Below are positions 1 to 13,120 of a DNA stretch of 64,000 nt, piece by piece (within the stretch, counting starts at the first letter, position 1; each line of letters opens with the position of its first letter). The notes beneath the pieces were generated by a model. That model did not search any database. It saw only the letters and a program-made list of their open reading frames with translations, and was not told the origin of the DNA. The stretch is from assembly GCA_964019155.1 (NCBI GenBank), contig OZ025242.1, forward strand, positions 68,706,540 to 68,770,539, read 5' to 3'. The DNA is from Osedax fenrisi (Eukaryota; Annelida; Polychaeta; Sabellida; Siboglinidae). The position numbers and the translations under genes are program-made.

Positions 1-119
1 GATGCCTTAACATGAGAGCGGCTTCGAAGGGATATCAGAGCCATATGGTTATAAGTGAAAACTTCATCTAAGTTCGTGAATGGGATGAAAGGACTCCATC
101 AAATTAAAATAACAATAAT
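1..119 (+). repeat. tRNA-derived SINE, 3' part, cut by window edge
   Basis: Matches the 3' body of the SINE at 49907-50170: the GAGAGCGGCTTCGAAGGGA block, the GGTTATAAGTGAAAACTTCA block and the GATGAAAGGACT block, ending in an AACAATA-type tail. The 5' part lies outside the window. Confidence 0.75.
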
Positions 120-120
120 A

Positions 121-1227
121 TATATATATATATATATATGGTATATTGGATTAATAATAATTGTTACGCAACATAATAATACGTAAGTCCCCTATAACGA
201 CAACTATGTAGAGTATATGGAGCGAAGTCCCCCTTATCGAAATCAAACCTAATTCGCTTATATACACCCGCGTAATGCTCATAAGGTAATACCACTATAT
301 TAAGTGTATTTATTTACCAGTAGTTTTATAAATGAGATATTAAAAACCCTAAGAAATTATATTACTATTTATATGTGGTACCTGGTAGTTATTATTCAAC
401 ATGTACATATGATTCTCTTCAGCGCTATTCTAATGTATATATATATATAATTTATATATATACTTTATAAGTAGTCCGAAAACCGAAAAATATATATATA
501 TTTCTCAATAATTAATAAATAAGGAAATGATTTTAATCGTATTTAATATTTAACTTAATCTATTTAATTAATTAATTAATTAATTAATTTAAATTAAGAA
601 ATCTCAGAAGTACCGACAATGAAAGTAATATTATATCAACAACATATTGTTTACTGCGATTCAGTGTAAGATTAGAAGCATGGAGATCATCAACAAAGAC
701 GCTTTCATTTCAATTGTATGTAATATGTAACATATATATTATATGTTAATATGTATATAGGTTACATTAGAATTAAATTAAATATATTTTAATGTAGATT
801 TTATTAATAGTGTCCTAACAAATAAAATCGTATATATAGTTCGAATATAAAAATAAAATAATAACAAATAAGTATTTGTAGTCAATAATATGTATACAGA
901 GGTCAATAATAGAGGTAAATAATGTCTAAATATAGAATACAAAATAGATAATTTAAAAATCAGTGATATATATTATATACGCATTTCACGTATTAAACGA
1001 TTAATAGTTAATAAACAATCAATAGTATACATTTACATATACATATACATGTATATATACATATACATATATCATTACAAATAAACTAGAAAAACAAACA
1101 CGCGACAAATATATACGTACATATATACGTATATATATATGTACATATACGTATATATATATACGTATATTAAGAAATAAACGTATATATAATATACTAA
1201 TACGACACATACATAAACAGACACGTC
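121..1227. other. AT-rich 3' flank of the kinase gene
   Basis: AT-rich sequence with short (TA)n runs, a TTAA run near 560-590 and a block of TACATATA/TACGTATA repeats at 1030-1180 that holds the kinase 3' region. I see no other coding signal. Confidence 0.5.
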
Positions 1228-3177
1228 CTACTGCAACATCCACGGATGAGACAGTATCTCAACCAGAGTGGGACGTAGAGAAGGGGTGACAGACAGACAC
1301 TTTCTTATCAGGTCGCGAACTTTGACGGACACATCGACCTTATAGGTCAGCTGAGCAGCGCAGATCTGGTGGTCCCGTTCGTAGGGGACATCACCGCAGA
1401 CCATGTCGTACAACAGGATACCTAGTGACCACACAGTGGCCTGGCGACCGTCGTACTTGCCCAGGCGTATCCACTCGGGGGGAGAGTAAACCCGGGTTCC
1501 TGTCAATCAGGGTTCAGCGTAAGTCAATTAGTAAAGTATGTACTATAATTGAATTGTTATATAGTACTATATTATATATTAATATATATTATTATATAGT
1601 ATATATTACATATGTATATATACATATACCGGGTTGTAAAAAAAATAGTTTATATAAATTAATAAATATTATAATTATTATAAAGTAAATATTGAATGTA
1701 TTTAGAAATATTTATGATATCATTTTAAGTAAATATAATTAAATTTCTTATAGAATTTAATAAATTTATCAGTTTAATATATTTCTAGTAATTAAATTTA
1801 AATAATGGCATCATGATAAACATGTATATTAATAAATAATATATATTATATTATATATATTTTATATATTAAATATATTATATAAATATAAATGTGTAAA
1901 TAAAAACCGTCAAAAGTGGTAAATTCGTCATCCTTCATGAGAGCACCGGAGCCGAAATCAATAATCTTCAGCTGCTCAGTCTCAAGGTCAACAACAATGT
2001 TCTCATCCTTCAGATCCAGATGAAGAACTCCAGCCTCTTCGCAAGCGAGCACAGTCTCCACGATCTGTTTGAAGAACTTGCGAGCCTGGTTCTCCTTCAG
2101 GTAGACTCGCTTGGTTATGTAATCGAACAGGTCTTTAGACTTGGAGGGTCGTTCCATAACTATTATGTAACTGTCAGATTTCTCCAGGAAGTCGTAGATT
2201 TTCATCACCCCCTCGATGTGAGATGTTTTGTTCATCAGCACAACTTCCTTCGGAACGGTTTTTCCATCTTGCTGTAAAATATTGAAATACATTAATAATA
2301 AATAATAAATACAAATATAGATACACGAATAGATACGTTTATATAACATAGAACTGAATCCATTGTTATTTAAATAAAATTCGATGTAGCTTACAATTTA
2401 TCGGTGAACATCTTACCGTGGTATAGTCACGCGTCAGTGTTTTCTAATGTAGGCCATAGTTTATTCACGCATTATATAAATAAATATACAAAATAAATAG
2501 AATACAATTCTAGATACAAACGTTTAACTTACAGATAGAGACATCGCTAACCATGTCCCAGCCGGTGACTTGTCTTCTAGAGATGTGCTTCACGGCAACC
2601 GGTTTACCGTCCTTCTTCCTGCTTGCGGAGTACACGGTTCCGAAGCCGCCCTTACCCAGAACTTGTATCAGCTTGTAGGTCTTGTCGAAGTAGACCTTGT
2701 CGCACTTCACTGCGGTACATATATCAACAAGCTTTAACTCGAGTATAGGTATACATAATCAATATTATATTTATAATCAATATTTAATACACCATAACAA
2801 ATTATGTAAAAAATTATGTATATTAATTTTAATTAAATATTATATTTTATAGTGTACTATATATAGTACACCTAACGGTATACCTATAGGTATTATTAAT
2901 ATAATGTACAAATATCCTTATACATATTCATATACCAATATGTATATTATATTAGTATAATTCAATTAGTTAAAATAAAATGTAATTATTATAAAATGTA
3001 TATACATTATATAAAAATGTTATGCATTATATTAATTTTAATATAATGTAAAATATATATTATATATATAATTTTATAGTAATATTATTAATATAATATA
3101 CAAATATTCAATATATAAATAAGGAAACCTTTCTCGGGACTGGGCGCACAACGGGATAGGCGGGTAGGACGGGACAT
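1228..3177 (-). CDS. PIM-family serine/threonine kinase, four exons
   Basis: Complete intron-containing gene. Coding exons on the minus strand are 3129-3177, 2552-2709, 1908-2271 and 1228-1499 (843 nt, 280 aa plus stop); intron phases 1, 0 and 1 all match. The kinase domain fills almost the whole protein: glycine loop GKGGFG, VAVK lysine, the PIM-type proline hinge (MERPS), catalytic loop HLDLKDEN, DFG within IDFGSGAL, then TRVYSPPEW and VWSLGILLYDMVCGD, nearly identical to vertebrate PIM1-3. PIM kinases are constitutively active cytosolic/nuclear kinases that promote growth and survival; that role is inferred. The length suits PIM kinases (about 310 aa), with a short N-terminus starting MSRPTRLS. 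Odd: the usual HRD arginine is leucine (HLD). Start chosen because the first exon joins in phase and follows a TATA box. Confidence 0.93.
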
Positions 3178-3280
3178 GAGCGTATAATCAACGCAGGACA
3201 TAACAAAACAAGAGATTACTCGGCTCCGAACAAGATAATCCGATACGAACAACTAATGAAGTTAACTTCTGTAACGAGGG

Positions 3281-3290
3281 CTATTTATAC
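3281..3290 (-). promoter_or_regulatory. TATA box of the PIM-like kinase gene
   Basis: The minus strand reads GTATAAATAG here, about 105 bases upstream of the kinase start codon at 3177, inside a GC-richer block (about 3120-3390) that stands out from the AT-rich surroundings. A start site near 3250-3260 and a 5' leader of 75-80 bases would be expected; both are inferred. Confidence 0.5.
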
Positions 3291-3486
3291 TCCACGGTTC
3301 GAGGTGCGGGGAGGTGGTGACGTGCGCGCTCACGAACGCACGCACACACACGAATTCGTTCGCGTGTGTCCGGTTTGTAACGATGCGATGTTTTGCTGCA
3401 CTGCTGGCCATTGATGGCCACTATCAATATGTATTGTTAATGTTAAACATGCATATTGAAACCGACTACGTTTACAATGTAAACTT

Positions 3487-3526
<40 letters not shown>

Positions 3527-4485
3527 TAATTAGTCAGATATAAGATAATATAAATAATAAGCTTAACTAAGTAATACTCATTATATTATAATTAACTGCT
3601 TACACTAATACATAAATAAGTAATTAAATACGCATAATATTAAAATATAATAACACGTATAATATAATATTAGTATAGATTTTTTATAGTATAGGTAGTA
3701 TAGTCAAAGCCATTTGGTATATGGCTTTGGTATAGTATAGATATATATATATATATAGAGTAAAACCTAAAAGCGGGTATAGATTTTAGATTATATATAT
3801 ATAAATGAATATTTGTATAGTTTCAAAATTTAATATTTAATCTTCGGTTTTTTATTTCAATATTTATTTCCCAGCCCATGTAATACTTATAGCTATTCAA
3901 TAAATAAAATACAAAACATATGGACACATGTATAATATTAATGTTAAAACTAGTTTACATTCGATATGATATTTTTAAATATGTATAAATATCTAACGAA
4001 TTTATATATATATATAATATATATTATATATATAGGTATTTTCTATACAAAATATAAATATATATATATGTATATATATAATAGATTTGTATTTTGTAAA
4101 CTATAAAGCTATGCTATGGTAAACTATAAATCTATGGTATATATACACATATATATATTTCATAAGATATTTTAATTTGGGGACACATTATTTCAAATCA
4201 TCGAAGTGTATATATATAACCAGTATACTGGCATGACACGATTCGGAGTTTAATTCGATGGATGCACGTCGTTATCCGAATTCACCGTAACGCGTTGTCC
4301 GACCCGAACATGAATGAAATACTACTACGCGCATGACAATCTAAACGACGTGTCTAGTCTGCTATTGCGTAACACATGATCCAGGCACCTCGAGAATTGT
4401 TACCAGACAGAATAATCATCCGCATGCGGATCTGCATTCACAACTTTCGAAGATGTTCAACCGACCGGTGAAACACGTTTTCTAC

Positions 4486-4575
4486 GCGAGGATCTATTGT
4501 GCGAGGATCTATTGTGCGGGTATCTATTGTGCGGGGATCTATTGTGCGAGGATCTATTGTGCGAGGATCTATTGT
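4486..4575. repeat. 15-bp tandem repeat, six copies
   Basis: Unit GCGAGGATCTATTGT repeated six times head to tail with two substituted copies. No coding role is apparent. Confidence 0.9.
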
Positions 4576-4737
4576 TTCGATGACACGACGTGTAATCGAT
4601 CTATACATAATATTGTGTTACTATAAAAGTATTATCAAAAATTAATGTTAATATAATATGCATATATGCACATATATGTATATGTTTATAAACAATATAA
4701 TAATTATATGTACTATATAATATAGTTTTATTTTAAA

Positions 4738-4739
<2 letters not shown>

Positions 4740-4812
<73 letters not shown>
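4740..4812. repeat. (TA)n microsatellite
   Basis: About 70 bases of alternating TA, one interruption. It directly abuts the pogo/Tigger-like MITE and probably supplied its TA target site. Confidence 0.9.
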
Positions 4813-4815
<3 letters not shown>

Positions 4816-5133
4816 TCAACTCTCGGTAAGTCGGACTACGGATAAGTTGGACACATTTAGTTAGTTTGTTTGGATTTGTATCTAGTTCCATGTTAAATGT
4901 ATCCGATAGGTCGGATAAGTTTGATTGGATAAGTCGGACTTCTCTATAAATCGGACACATATTATTGTCATTTTTATGATTTATATACTGGATAAGTCGG
5001 AATTTTTATAAATTGTCAGAAATGTTTACTTTAAATAATGCATGATATTCTGAATCTCGGATAAGTCGGACATATCGCTAAGTCGGACACTTTTCCCGGT
5101 CCCTTGCGTGTCCTACTTATCGGGAGTTGACTG
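4813..5133. mobile_element. Non-autonomous Tc1/mariner (pogo/Tigger-like) MITE
   Basis: 321 bp bounded by inverted ends CAGTCAACTCTCGGTAAGTC and, at the other side, TTATCGGGAGTTGACTG, each flanked by TA. CAG-starting inverted repeats with a TA target duplication are the hallmark of the pogo/Tigger branch. The interior carries many degenerate copies of GATAAGTCGGAC and no ORF, so it would depend on a transposase elsewhere. Confidence 0.85.
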
Positions 5134-5503
5134 TATTTATATAAAATAAACTTTATATAGTTTATTTTTTATATATATATTTGTTATATAATATAGTTAA
5201 AACTATATTATATATTCAATATAATTGTTATATTGTTCATATAAACATAAATGTATATACAGTGATTGGCACCGGTCCTTTTATTTCAGATCGGCGATCC
5301 CGATCCTCTATTCGTTACCCGATGCAGATCCTCAATTCCTTATCCGATCTCGATCCCGGTCATCATTGCTTATATATTTAATAAAACGTGAGCGTAACTT
5401 TCATTCATGTCGTGTATGTTCATCACGACTCGTTAGGTCACTATAGTTTCCACTATACATACTAATTGTTCATACAAAAGTTATACATGATACTAATAAT
5501 ATA

Positions 5504-5508
<5 letters not shown>

Positions 5509-5563
<55 letters not shown>
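5509..5563. repeat. (TA)n microsatellite
   Basis: About 55 bases of TA dinucleotide repeat with one CATA interruption. Confidence 0.9.
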
Positions 5564-5564
<1 letters not shown>

Positions 5565-5940
5565 AATATATTCTATACTATATATAGAATCTATAGTATT
5601 ATATAGTATACACTATATATAGTAGATAACAAATATACTGATATAACTTTTCTAAATTCGTTCCTACCTATACAAAATGATGTATTCAATATAATTGTAT
5701 ACATCCATCATCAGTATACTATATATAGTACCTATAGGTAAAATCATCACCAGTAAAACGAATATTATCGGTACGAGAAAGTGATTGAAAAAGTGCTACA
5801 GCGAAACAATATTATTCTACGGATGAAATCTAAATATGCGAACACTGTCACACGCACTTAAACTGTCTCTTCGTAGGTTACCGAATGAGATGGTTCGTAC
5901 ATAGCATGTATTGAATGGACTTATAAGTATAGGTACATAA

Positions 5941-5976
<36 letters not shown>

Positions 5977-5981
<5 letters not shown>

Positions 5982-6268
5982 ATTGTTATTTTTATTTGGT
6001 GGAGTCATTTCATCCCATCGAGGAACTTAGATGAAGTTTTCACTTATAACCATATATGGCTCTAATGTCCCTTCGAAGCCGCTCTCATGTTAAGGCATCC
6101 ATGGTTTTAACGAGAGCCGATCATTTATGTATACACAATTATATAAGATCACTTCTAAATAATATTTTAAGACCCATTTTATAAAATTAATTAATGGTCC
6201 GGACGAGGGTCGAACCCGTGTCCTACTGCTTGTGTGTCTGACGCCTTAACCACTGAGCCACACAGGTA
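5977..6268 (-). repeat. tRNA-derived SINE, full length
   Basis: Read on the minus strand from 6268 this begins with a tRNA-like head: A box TGGCTCAGTGG and B box GGGTTCGACCC about 45 bases apart. The body is shared with the other copies (AAGTGATCTTATATAATTGT, GAGAGCGGCTTCGAAGGGA, AAGTGAAAACTTCATCTAAG), and the tail is AATAACAATAACA-like. The tRNA-like head gives an internal RNA polymerase III promoter. It is not a functional tRNA gene: acceptor and anticodon arms do not fold cleanly. Confidence 0.85.
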
Positions 6269-6299
6269 GTTAATATATATATATATATATATATTAACT

Positions 6300-6595
6300 A
6301 AATTATTTGGAGAATATAATACAAATAAAAGATATTGTTATATGAAATATATATATATATATATATAACTAGAATAAATATATTAATTAATTAAATAAAT
6401 ATTTTGTACTTAATTGAATGAATCAAAAAATAGTTTAACTGAATAAACAGTGGTTATTATTAATTTATATTTGCAGACCTATCCTAAATTATTTTTGATT
6501 GAACTATTAATAATGATGTTAAATATGAAAAATATGTATATCAATATAAATAAAAATTGATTTTTTAATTGAAACATTTTATTGTATTTAATCTA

Positions 6596-6600
<5 letters not shown>
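6300..6600 (+). repeat. Dispersed AT-rich repeat, copy 1
   Basis: Very similar to 8195-8480 (same strand) and, inverted, to about 10185-10420. Shared landmarks are GGAGAATATAATA, AAAAGATATTGTTATATGAA, AATAGTTTAACTGAATAAAC and GTGGTTATTATTAATT. No ORF; probably part of an unclassified transposable element. Confidence 0.7.

Positions 6601-6688
<88 letters not shown>
6601..6688. repeat. (TA)n microsatellite, 88 bases
   Basis: Uninterrupted TA repeat, one of the longest in the window. Confidence 0.95.
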
Positions 6689-6690
<2 letters not shown>

Positions 6691-6928
6691 TTCTACTGAC
6701 GTGCCCATTGACCTACTTAGATCTTTGATACCTACAGGTTTTATATAGGTCATCGGGTAATATTTCGACTTGTGTTATACGAATGTTATGCTAGTATGAT
6801 TTTTTATTTTAATCGCAAATTAATAATTTATTATGATTTTGTATATACTTTTTGTATACTCTATATCTATCTATCATTATAATTATTGCTATTTAATAAT
6901 ATTTCGGTAGGATTTCATATATTTGTAT

Positions 6929-6970
<42 letters not shown>

Positions 6971-7129
6971 GTGTATAATTATGTGTACCAATCTAATAAT
7001 ACTCTGATTTTAAATATTTCTGTAGGTATTCCTATTTAATCTATGTATTGATTTTATTGTATATGTGTATTTATAAATAGGTAATATAGATAATGTATGA
7101 TATATCATTTAAGGAATGTGTAGTATTGC

Positions 7130-7476
7130 TATAGAAAATAGAACAATAGAATCATTGTTGAATTTGTAAACAAACGAATTTTAAAATAAAGTAAAAATGA
7201 AAACATTATTAAAATTTGTTATGGGCATTTTTTCCTTTATAATAGTAATTTGGCGGAATAATATATTTTCGCTCCAGATACAAATATATGAGCAAATTCT
7301 AAGAATGATTAATTGTTAAAACTTTTAACAATTAATCATTCTTAGAATTTGCTCATATATTTATATCTGTTTTTTTTGTATCTATTTAACTTAAAAGTAT
7401 ATTTTTTTTTAATTAAATATTAATATTAAAAGAATTAATAAATTAATTATTAATATATATAAAAATATATAAAATT

Positions 7477-7515
<39 letters not shown>

Positions 7516-7570
7516 AATTTAGATATTTATATAGATATCCTATTTATTATAAACTTGATGAATATCGGTG
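7130..7570 (+). repeat. Dispersed repeat shared with the 3' flank of the histone-like gene
   Basis: Resembles 45125-45465: both carry TTGTAAACAAACGAATTT, an AATTAATAAAT stretch and end with TTATTATAAACTTGATGAAT. The copy at 45 kb runs into the histone stem-loop; this copy instead diverges at that point (GGTGATCCTATTA). Confidence 0.6.
7275..7369. repeat. Near-perfect hairpin with no loop
   Basis: The 47-base arm starting CAGATACAAATATATGAGC is followed at once by its reverse complement ending TGCTCATATATTTATATCTG. Extrusion or a fold-back insertion are possible; no gene is present. Confidence 0.9.
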
Positions 7571-8194
7571 ATCCTATTAATCAATATCATCAGCTTAGTG
7601 TGTGACTCATCCTTCATCACTCATTAGTGAATCATTCATTAGCTATTCCAGCGAGGTGTTGACGAGCCTTAAGGATAGCAAAAACAATTGTATACAATGT
7701 ATACATTGTATACAAAGTAGTATACCACTGGCGCTATTATCTTGAACCATTCCCCATCTTTCCCATCAAAATATACAGCCGATCTCTGCTTTGTTATCCT
7801 CGATAAGTTTTGTATTGATTACATTATTTGTGTATCGATATTAAATCATTTCATAACTGCCCATAATGGATCCTGTGGAATACCTTCTTGATACCGATGA
7901 ATACGTGATATAGGGGCTTTCTATGTTGTGAATATTTCTCTAAGATTAAAGATATTTTCTATTATACTTCTGCTTGTTTAAATCCAGCTTGTTCCTCGGA
8001 AATGAACTCTTCTGTGATGTGATATAAACCAAATTTGAAAATAATTTGAAAATATTGTGGACACATTTTTGCAAATTTTAAAATAAATGTCAATTATTTA
8101 CGTACATTTTTCGAAATCATTTGCAAACGTGGCACATCATTTTCAGAATTTAATAATTATTTAGTCAATAATAAACTCATTTGCAAATCAAAAA

Positions 8195-8480
8195 TAAATT
8201 ATATGGAGAATATAATAAAAATAAAAGATATTGTTATATGAAATATATATATAACTAGAATAAATATATTAATTAATTAAATAAATATGTTGTACTTCAT
8301 TGAATGAATCAAAAAATAGTTTAACTGAATAAACAGTGGTTATTATTAATTGGTATTTACAGACCTAACCACAATTATTTTTGAACCATTAATAATGATG
8401 TATATTAAAATATGTAATATAAAATATGTATATCAATATAAATAAAAATTGATTTTTAAATTGAAACATTTTATCTATTT
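8195..8480 (+). repeat. Dispersed AT-rich repeat, copy 2
   Basis: Second copy of the family seen at 6300-6600. It and the inverted copy at 10185-10420 bracket the RTE fossil, giving an inverted-repeat arrangement of about 2.2 kb. Confidence 0.7.
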
Positions 8481-8869
8481 AATATTTATTTCATTAATCA
8501 TAAATTTATAATAGAAAGTAGTTATTTTAAAAAATTTAAACAATTCATCTGCAATAAAATTGAATTAAATCTATTAATAATCTTAATATATTAATTAATA
8601 TATATTAATATAGAATTTGTTTTGAGTTTTATTTTCAAAAAAATTACAAACTTTGAGTTTTATTTGCAAATCATTTTCGTATTATTTTCGTATATTATTT
8701 TCAAATATTATTTTCAAATATTTTGCAAACTTCGTGTTTTATTTTAAAATTATTGAAAATTATTTTCAATAATTTTCAATATTCGTAAATAAATTACAAA
8801 CATTTTCGAAAAAATTTCAAATTTTGGTTTACTTTCAGTATTAAGCTGCTTACATGTGATATAAGACTT

Positions 8870-9700
8870 TAATTCAATAATGTTCACATATTTGAAAGCC
8901 TTCCTTTCTTTTGTAAGCTGATCATTAATTATTTGTCCAATATGTAGGTCAGATTCCTTTCCACCATGTTTTATTGCCTATCACTAAATACTGTTATCAA
9001 TATATCATCTCTTGGTTTAATTAGTTCATCGGGTATGTTGTCATATCATTGCAACTTTCCACTCGTTAGTGTCTGAATAGAAGTCTGACCTTACTTTCAA
9101 TTACTTCTCATTTTCAATTTTATCTTCTATATTTACAGCAATATTACTTTTCTGTTTCGTTAGATATTTAACTATTTTATATGCTTTCGGTGTGTTGTTC
9201 CTGTATAAAATGTATATATACATTTTTACCATTAACTCTACATATTTTTTATCCAGTTTTCATTTGCTGTGTTCATATCTCTATTGAATTGGGAGTTATT
9301 ATGTCTATAATTACTTCCTGGTTCATTCTAGTCTTTTTTATTTAGTCTTAGATCACATATGTCCAGCAATTCATTTTATATTCAACTCTTCTATTTTGTC
9401 TATTTTCCTTAAATTTCTGTTGCCGTATCTATCATGGTTGTATTGTATTTATGTATTTAATCGTCTGTCTTTGAGATGATTGTTAACTTTTATTCCATTA
9501 GTTTTTCTGTAATGCTTAGTTTAAACAGTTTTTCATTTTTGGGTAATAGTTTTTCGAGGATAAATTTATTACGGACACATTTATTTTTCTTTGGGGATTT
9601 AAGACGCAGATTAAAAGTCATTATTACTATATCATGATCATGGTCACTACCCATGCCTACTCGAGGTAATGATCTAGTCTTATTTACATTCATCCATTAA
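8870..9700 (-). mobile_element. RTE-like LINE fossil (endonuclease end and start of RT)
   Basis: Degenerate minus-strand pieces in several frames resemble RTE-clade ORF2. Near 9690-9490 an endonuclease-end signature reads GMGSDHDHDIVIMTFNL followed by a basic stretch. Further along come NTPKAYKIVKYLTKQKSN and IPDELIKPRDD, equivalent to the linker and the first RT motifs (family pattern NTKKAYQLVKDLT and NIPAELV). Multiple stops and frame changes show it is dead. Confidence 0.6.
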
Positions 9701-10184
9701 CCAATATTTGAAAAATGTTCGAAAATGTTTTAAATTTATTTATGAATTTTTAAAATGCTTGTAAATAATTTACAAAGTTTGCAACTTTCTGTATATTTTT
9801 TGAAAATAAAACTAACAGTTTGTGAAATATTTGAAAATAATATACACAAATAAATAATAAATATAATAAAATTATACAAAATAAGTTTCGAAAATTATAC
9901 GATAATAATTTTCAAATAGTATGTAAATTTGAAAAAAAAATTTAAATTAAACACGAAGTTTGCAAATCTTATTATTATCTAGAAATCCTATATTAATATA
10001 AATTTATTAATATATTAATAGATATATTTACATTTTTAAATATAATTTTGATTGCAGTTAATATTTGAATTTAAAAAAAGTCTACTTTCTATTATTTATT
10101 TATGATTAACGAAAGGAATATAAAATAGATAAAATGTTACTATCTTAAAATTTATTTTAATTCACATAAATTAATATACATATT

Positions 10185-10420
10185 TTATAAATTAATTAAT
10201 AGTTGTATATCTATTCAATGAAAAATAATGGAGGTTAGGTCTGCAAACACCAATTAATAAACCACTGTTTATTCAGTTAAACTAATTTTTGAATCAATCA
10301 ATGCAGGGAAAAAATATTTATTTTATATACTAATATATTTATTCTAAGCTTATATATATATATATATTTAAATATATAACGATATCTTTTATTTTTACAA
10401 TATTATTCGAATCATTAATT
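10185..10420 (-). repeat. Dispersed AT-rich repeat, copy 3 (inverted)
   Basis: Reverse-complement copy of the 6300/8195 family, including the GTTTATTCAGTTAAACTA block and the ATCTTTTATTTTTA block. Confidence 0.65.
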
Positions 10421-10429
10421 TTTGATTTG

Positions 10430-10796
10430 AAAATGCTTAAGACTGAATTTCATTTACTCATTTTCTCATATCATATTCTATCGGCTTCAAGTCAGTTCAT
10501 GTGTCAGTTATTCCAATTTTCCTTCTTCTCTTATTGTATAGATATCAATAGATATATTCCAAGTACCTATATACTTGACCTGTTATCTTGTATGTTTTGA
10601 TTATTCTTTGTTTATCATTAGCTAACTGTTCATCTTTACCTCCATGAGCGATAGATAATGCATATCTTAATATTCCGTCCGAACTGGTATGACCAAGGAG
10701 TATGAACAATTTTTCATAGTTAGAAAATTAAAATATATAGATATTGTACAAGTTGATTTAGGTAAATATATAGTCGGAAATATAAATGTGTTACGA

Positions 10797-10832
<36 letters not shown>

Positions 10833-12780
10833 AAGATATATCTATAAACTATCAGTAATATTATAAGTTTACTTGAATATAAAAGATGGATAAGATGTAA
10901 TTTATATTTTAACAACTCTATTAGATCATTTAATACATTATTATCTGGTAGATTGTTAATCTATACTTAATTAAATAACTTGCCTACTAAATTAAAATCA
11001 AAGAAAATATGTCCAGATAATATCATGACATATTTTCTTGCGGATACCGATGTTGTTTGATAAGAAGATGTAACTACAAATACGGTTGCTTAAACCACAT
11101 CAAGCAAACGTGTAGCTATAAGTAGAATACTATAATATTGATATTACGTATACGGACATACGTATGTATATGGTATTTGATTACGAAATAAACATAAGCC
11201 CACAATGAAACGTGAAGAGGCCTGCGTAAACGAGCCTTAACCTTTATTATTAATAACTTATGAACAGTTACCGCATTCATAACAGACACTAGTTGATCAC
11301 TAATAGACACTGCTATAAATAATACTAACTGTTGTAATAGCTCGTGGACCTACATCAAGATTAGTTATACAATATACGCTGAGAATATGCAACGATCATA
11401 TTTAGCTGTGCTGGAACCAGTATCCATTCGGATCTCACCATGCAATACTCAATACATTTATGTCCGATTACGATACAGTATTTGGTTTTATTGTGAGCTG
11501 TGTCTAAATATATATTGAATTATACTACCTACAATAGATTTTTCCACTATAAATGCATGTGATTATCTTGTAGATTTCACCCGCTTATCACCCATTCAAT
11601 CTTTCTAAATCACCTCGCCATTAAACATGTATCTCTTTCTGAGAAAATAAATAATATATAACACGGCATATTAATTCTATTTATTAGCTCAGCACCCAGA
11701 AAGATTTCTAATTACAGATTCGCCGAAATTCTCAACTCTATACTATAAATATACGAATTGCTTAAAAATAATTGAAATCACAATAGGTATAATCCTATTT
11801 ATAATTATAATGATTTAGACATACTTTTATAAGTGAATTCATCATTGATACAAAAGTTCATTAACAATTTTTCTGTTCTAACCGAAAGTTTCTAATATTT
11901 TACTTTAAATAATTTCATTGGTGTTAAATAATTGCAAATGGAATTATTATATATAATTTCTCATAATTTAAAAAGTAATAAACTAAAAAAGGATTTCAAA
12001 TGACCAGATGTTGATGAACAAATATTGTAATGTATAAAAGTAGTGATATTACTCCCACATAAAGGAAGATGTGCGTTCAATACAAACTTCAAGTAAATAA
12101 GTGAACTTCATCTGGAATACTTGAAGTTCCTAACATTGTTGTATCCTTACTTAATTGCAAGTTTTATATTAATGAAGATAATAAAGGTAGCCGTATTCCC
12201 GTTGATAACAATGCTCGTACGATATATCTATAGTTATACACATGGGGGCGGGGTTTAATGCCTATAGTGTACATTAGTATAATAGATCTGTCACCCCTTT
12301 CATTGATAATATAGAGTGACCTTCAATATTCAGATGATTGGATATTCTTCAATATTAATAACCATGACAGTGCTACACTTACTAATACATGCATGCATCC
12401 TATAATAAAGTGTTGCAATAGTTCTACACATAGTCAGGTGATTCATAGGCTAATGAATTTACATTTAGTTACACATTTAAAAAATCCTAAGAATTATAGT
12501 TCAAATCATATTATAAAGAAGGATGTACTTTTAGCATATAAACCTAATTTAGTTATATAGTAAACTATGTGTATTAGAAATATTCTCGTAAAATTAACAT
12601 ACATTTTCTATGAATTTGAAACTTTCCCTACCGTTCTACCCTTATTAACCAAGAGTAGTGTTTACAATGTTTGCCACTATTAAAAGGAACTGATTACAAT
12701 TTTGATCTGTTTTTTAAAATTCTAGTACCAAATAAAAAAAATATAGTAATTAAATAGTTATTTTATTTTACAGGTATTTA
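10430..12780. other. AT-rich stretch without recognisable genes
   Basis: Contains a (TA)n run at 10799-10830 and otherwise unique-looking AT-rich sequence. I find no exon, RNA gene or repeat with known ends. Confidence 0.5.
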
Positions 12781-12884
12781 AACATGTCGGATTATCACGT
12801 TGTTCTCGAGTGTATCGCGTGAAAGTGGAACAAGTATTAACTTTGTGTATCGTAAGAATATCAATGATGCTCTCACACGCCCAC

Positions 12885-13120
12885 TTAATCCACAAGTGGG
12901 GGGCTGGGGGTCACGTGGTGGTTGTGTTGAACTCATGTATTCCGGAACAGTTGCTACGCTGACGACGATATCAAGGTCGAGGAATAAGAGAGGGCAGCAA
13001 TAAGAGGTATAAAAAGAGCAGCAGCAGTAGTAGAGGCTGTGGTATGTGCATCCCGTATGGTAGTTATCACTTGCTAGTGGACCACAAGTGGGGGGGGGCT
13101 GGGGGTCACGTGGTGGTCTC
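12885..13120. repeat. Local duplication over the 3' end of the cyclase gene
   Basis: A block of about 35 bases, CACAAGTGGGGGGCTGGGGG followed by TCACGTGGTGG, occurs at 12892-12925 and again at 13084-13117. The second copy contains the stop codon and last codons of the cyclase, so the end of the reading frame has been copied into the 3' flank. A TATAAAAAG motif lies between them at about 13007. Confidence 0.75.

Noticed and set aside
6195..6268. tRNA gene on the minus strand
   Set aside because: A and B boxes are present but stems do not pair, and the sequence continues into a SINE body with other copies.
6565..6753. 62-codon Tyr/Ile repeat ORF
   Set aside because: Translation of the 88-base (TA)n tract.
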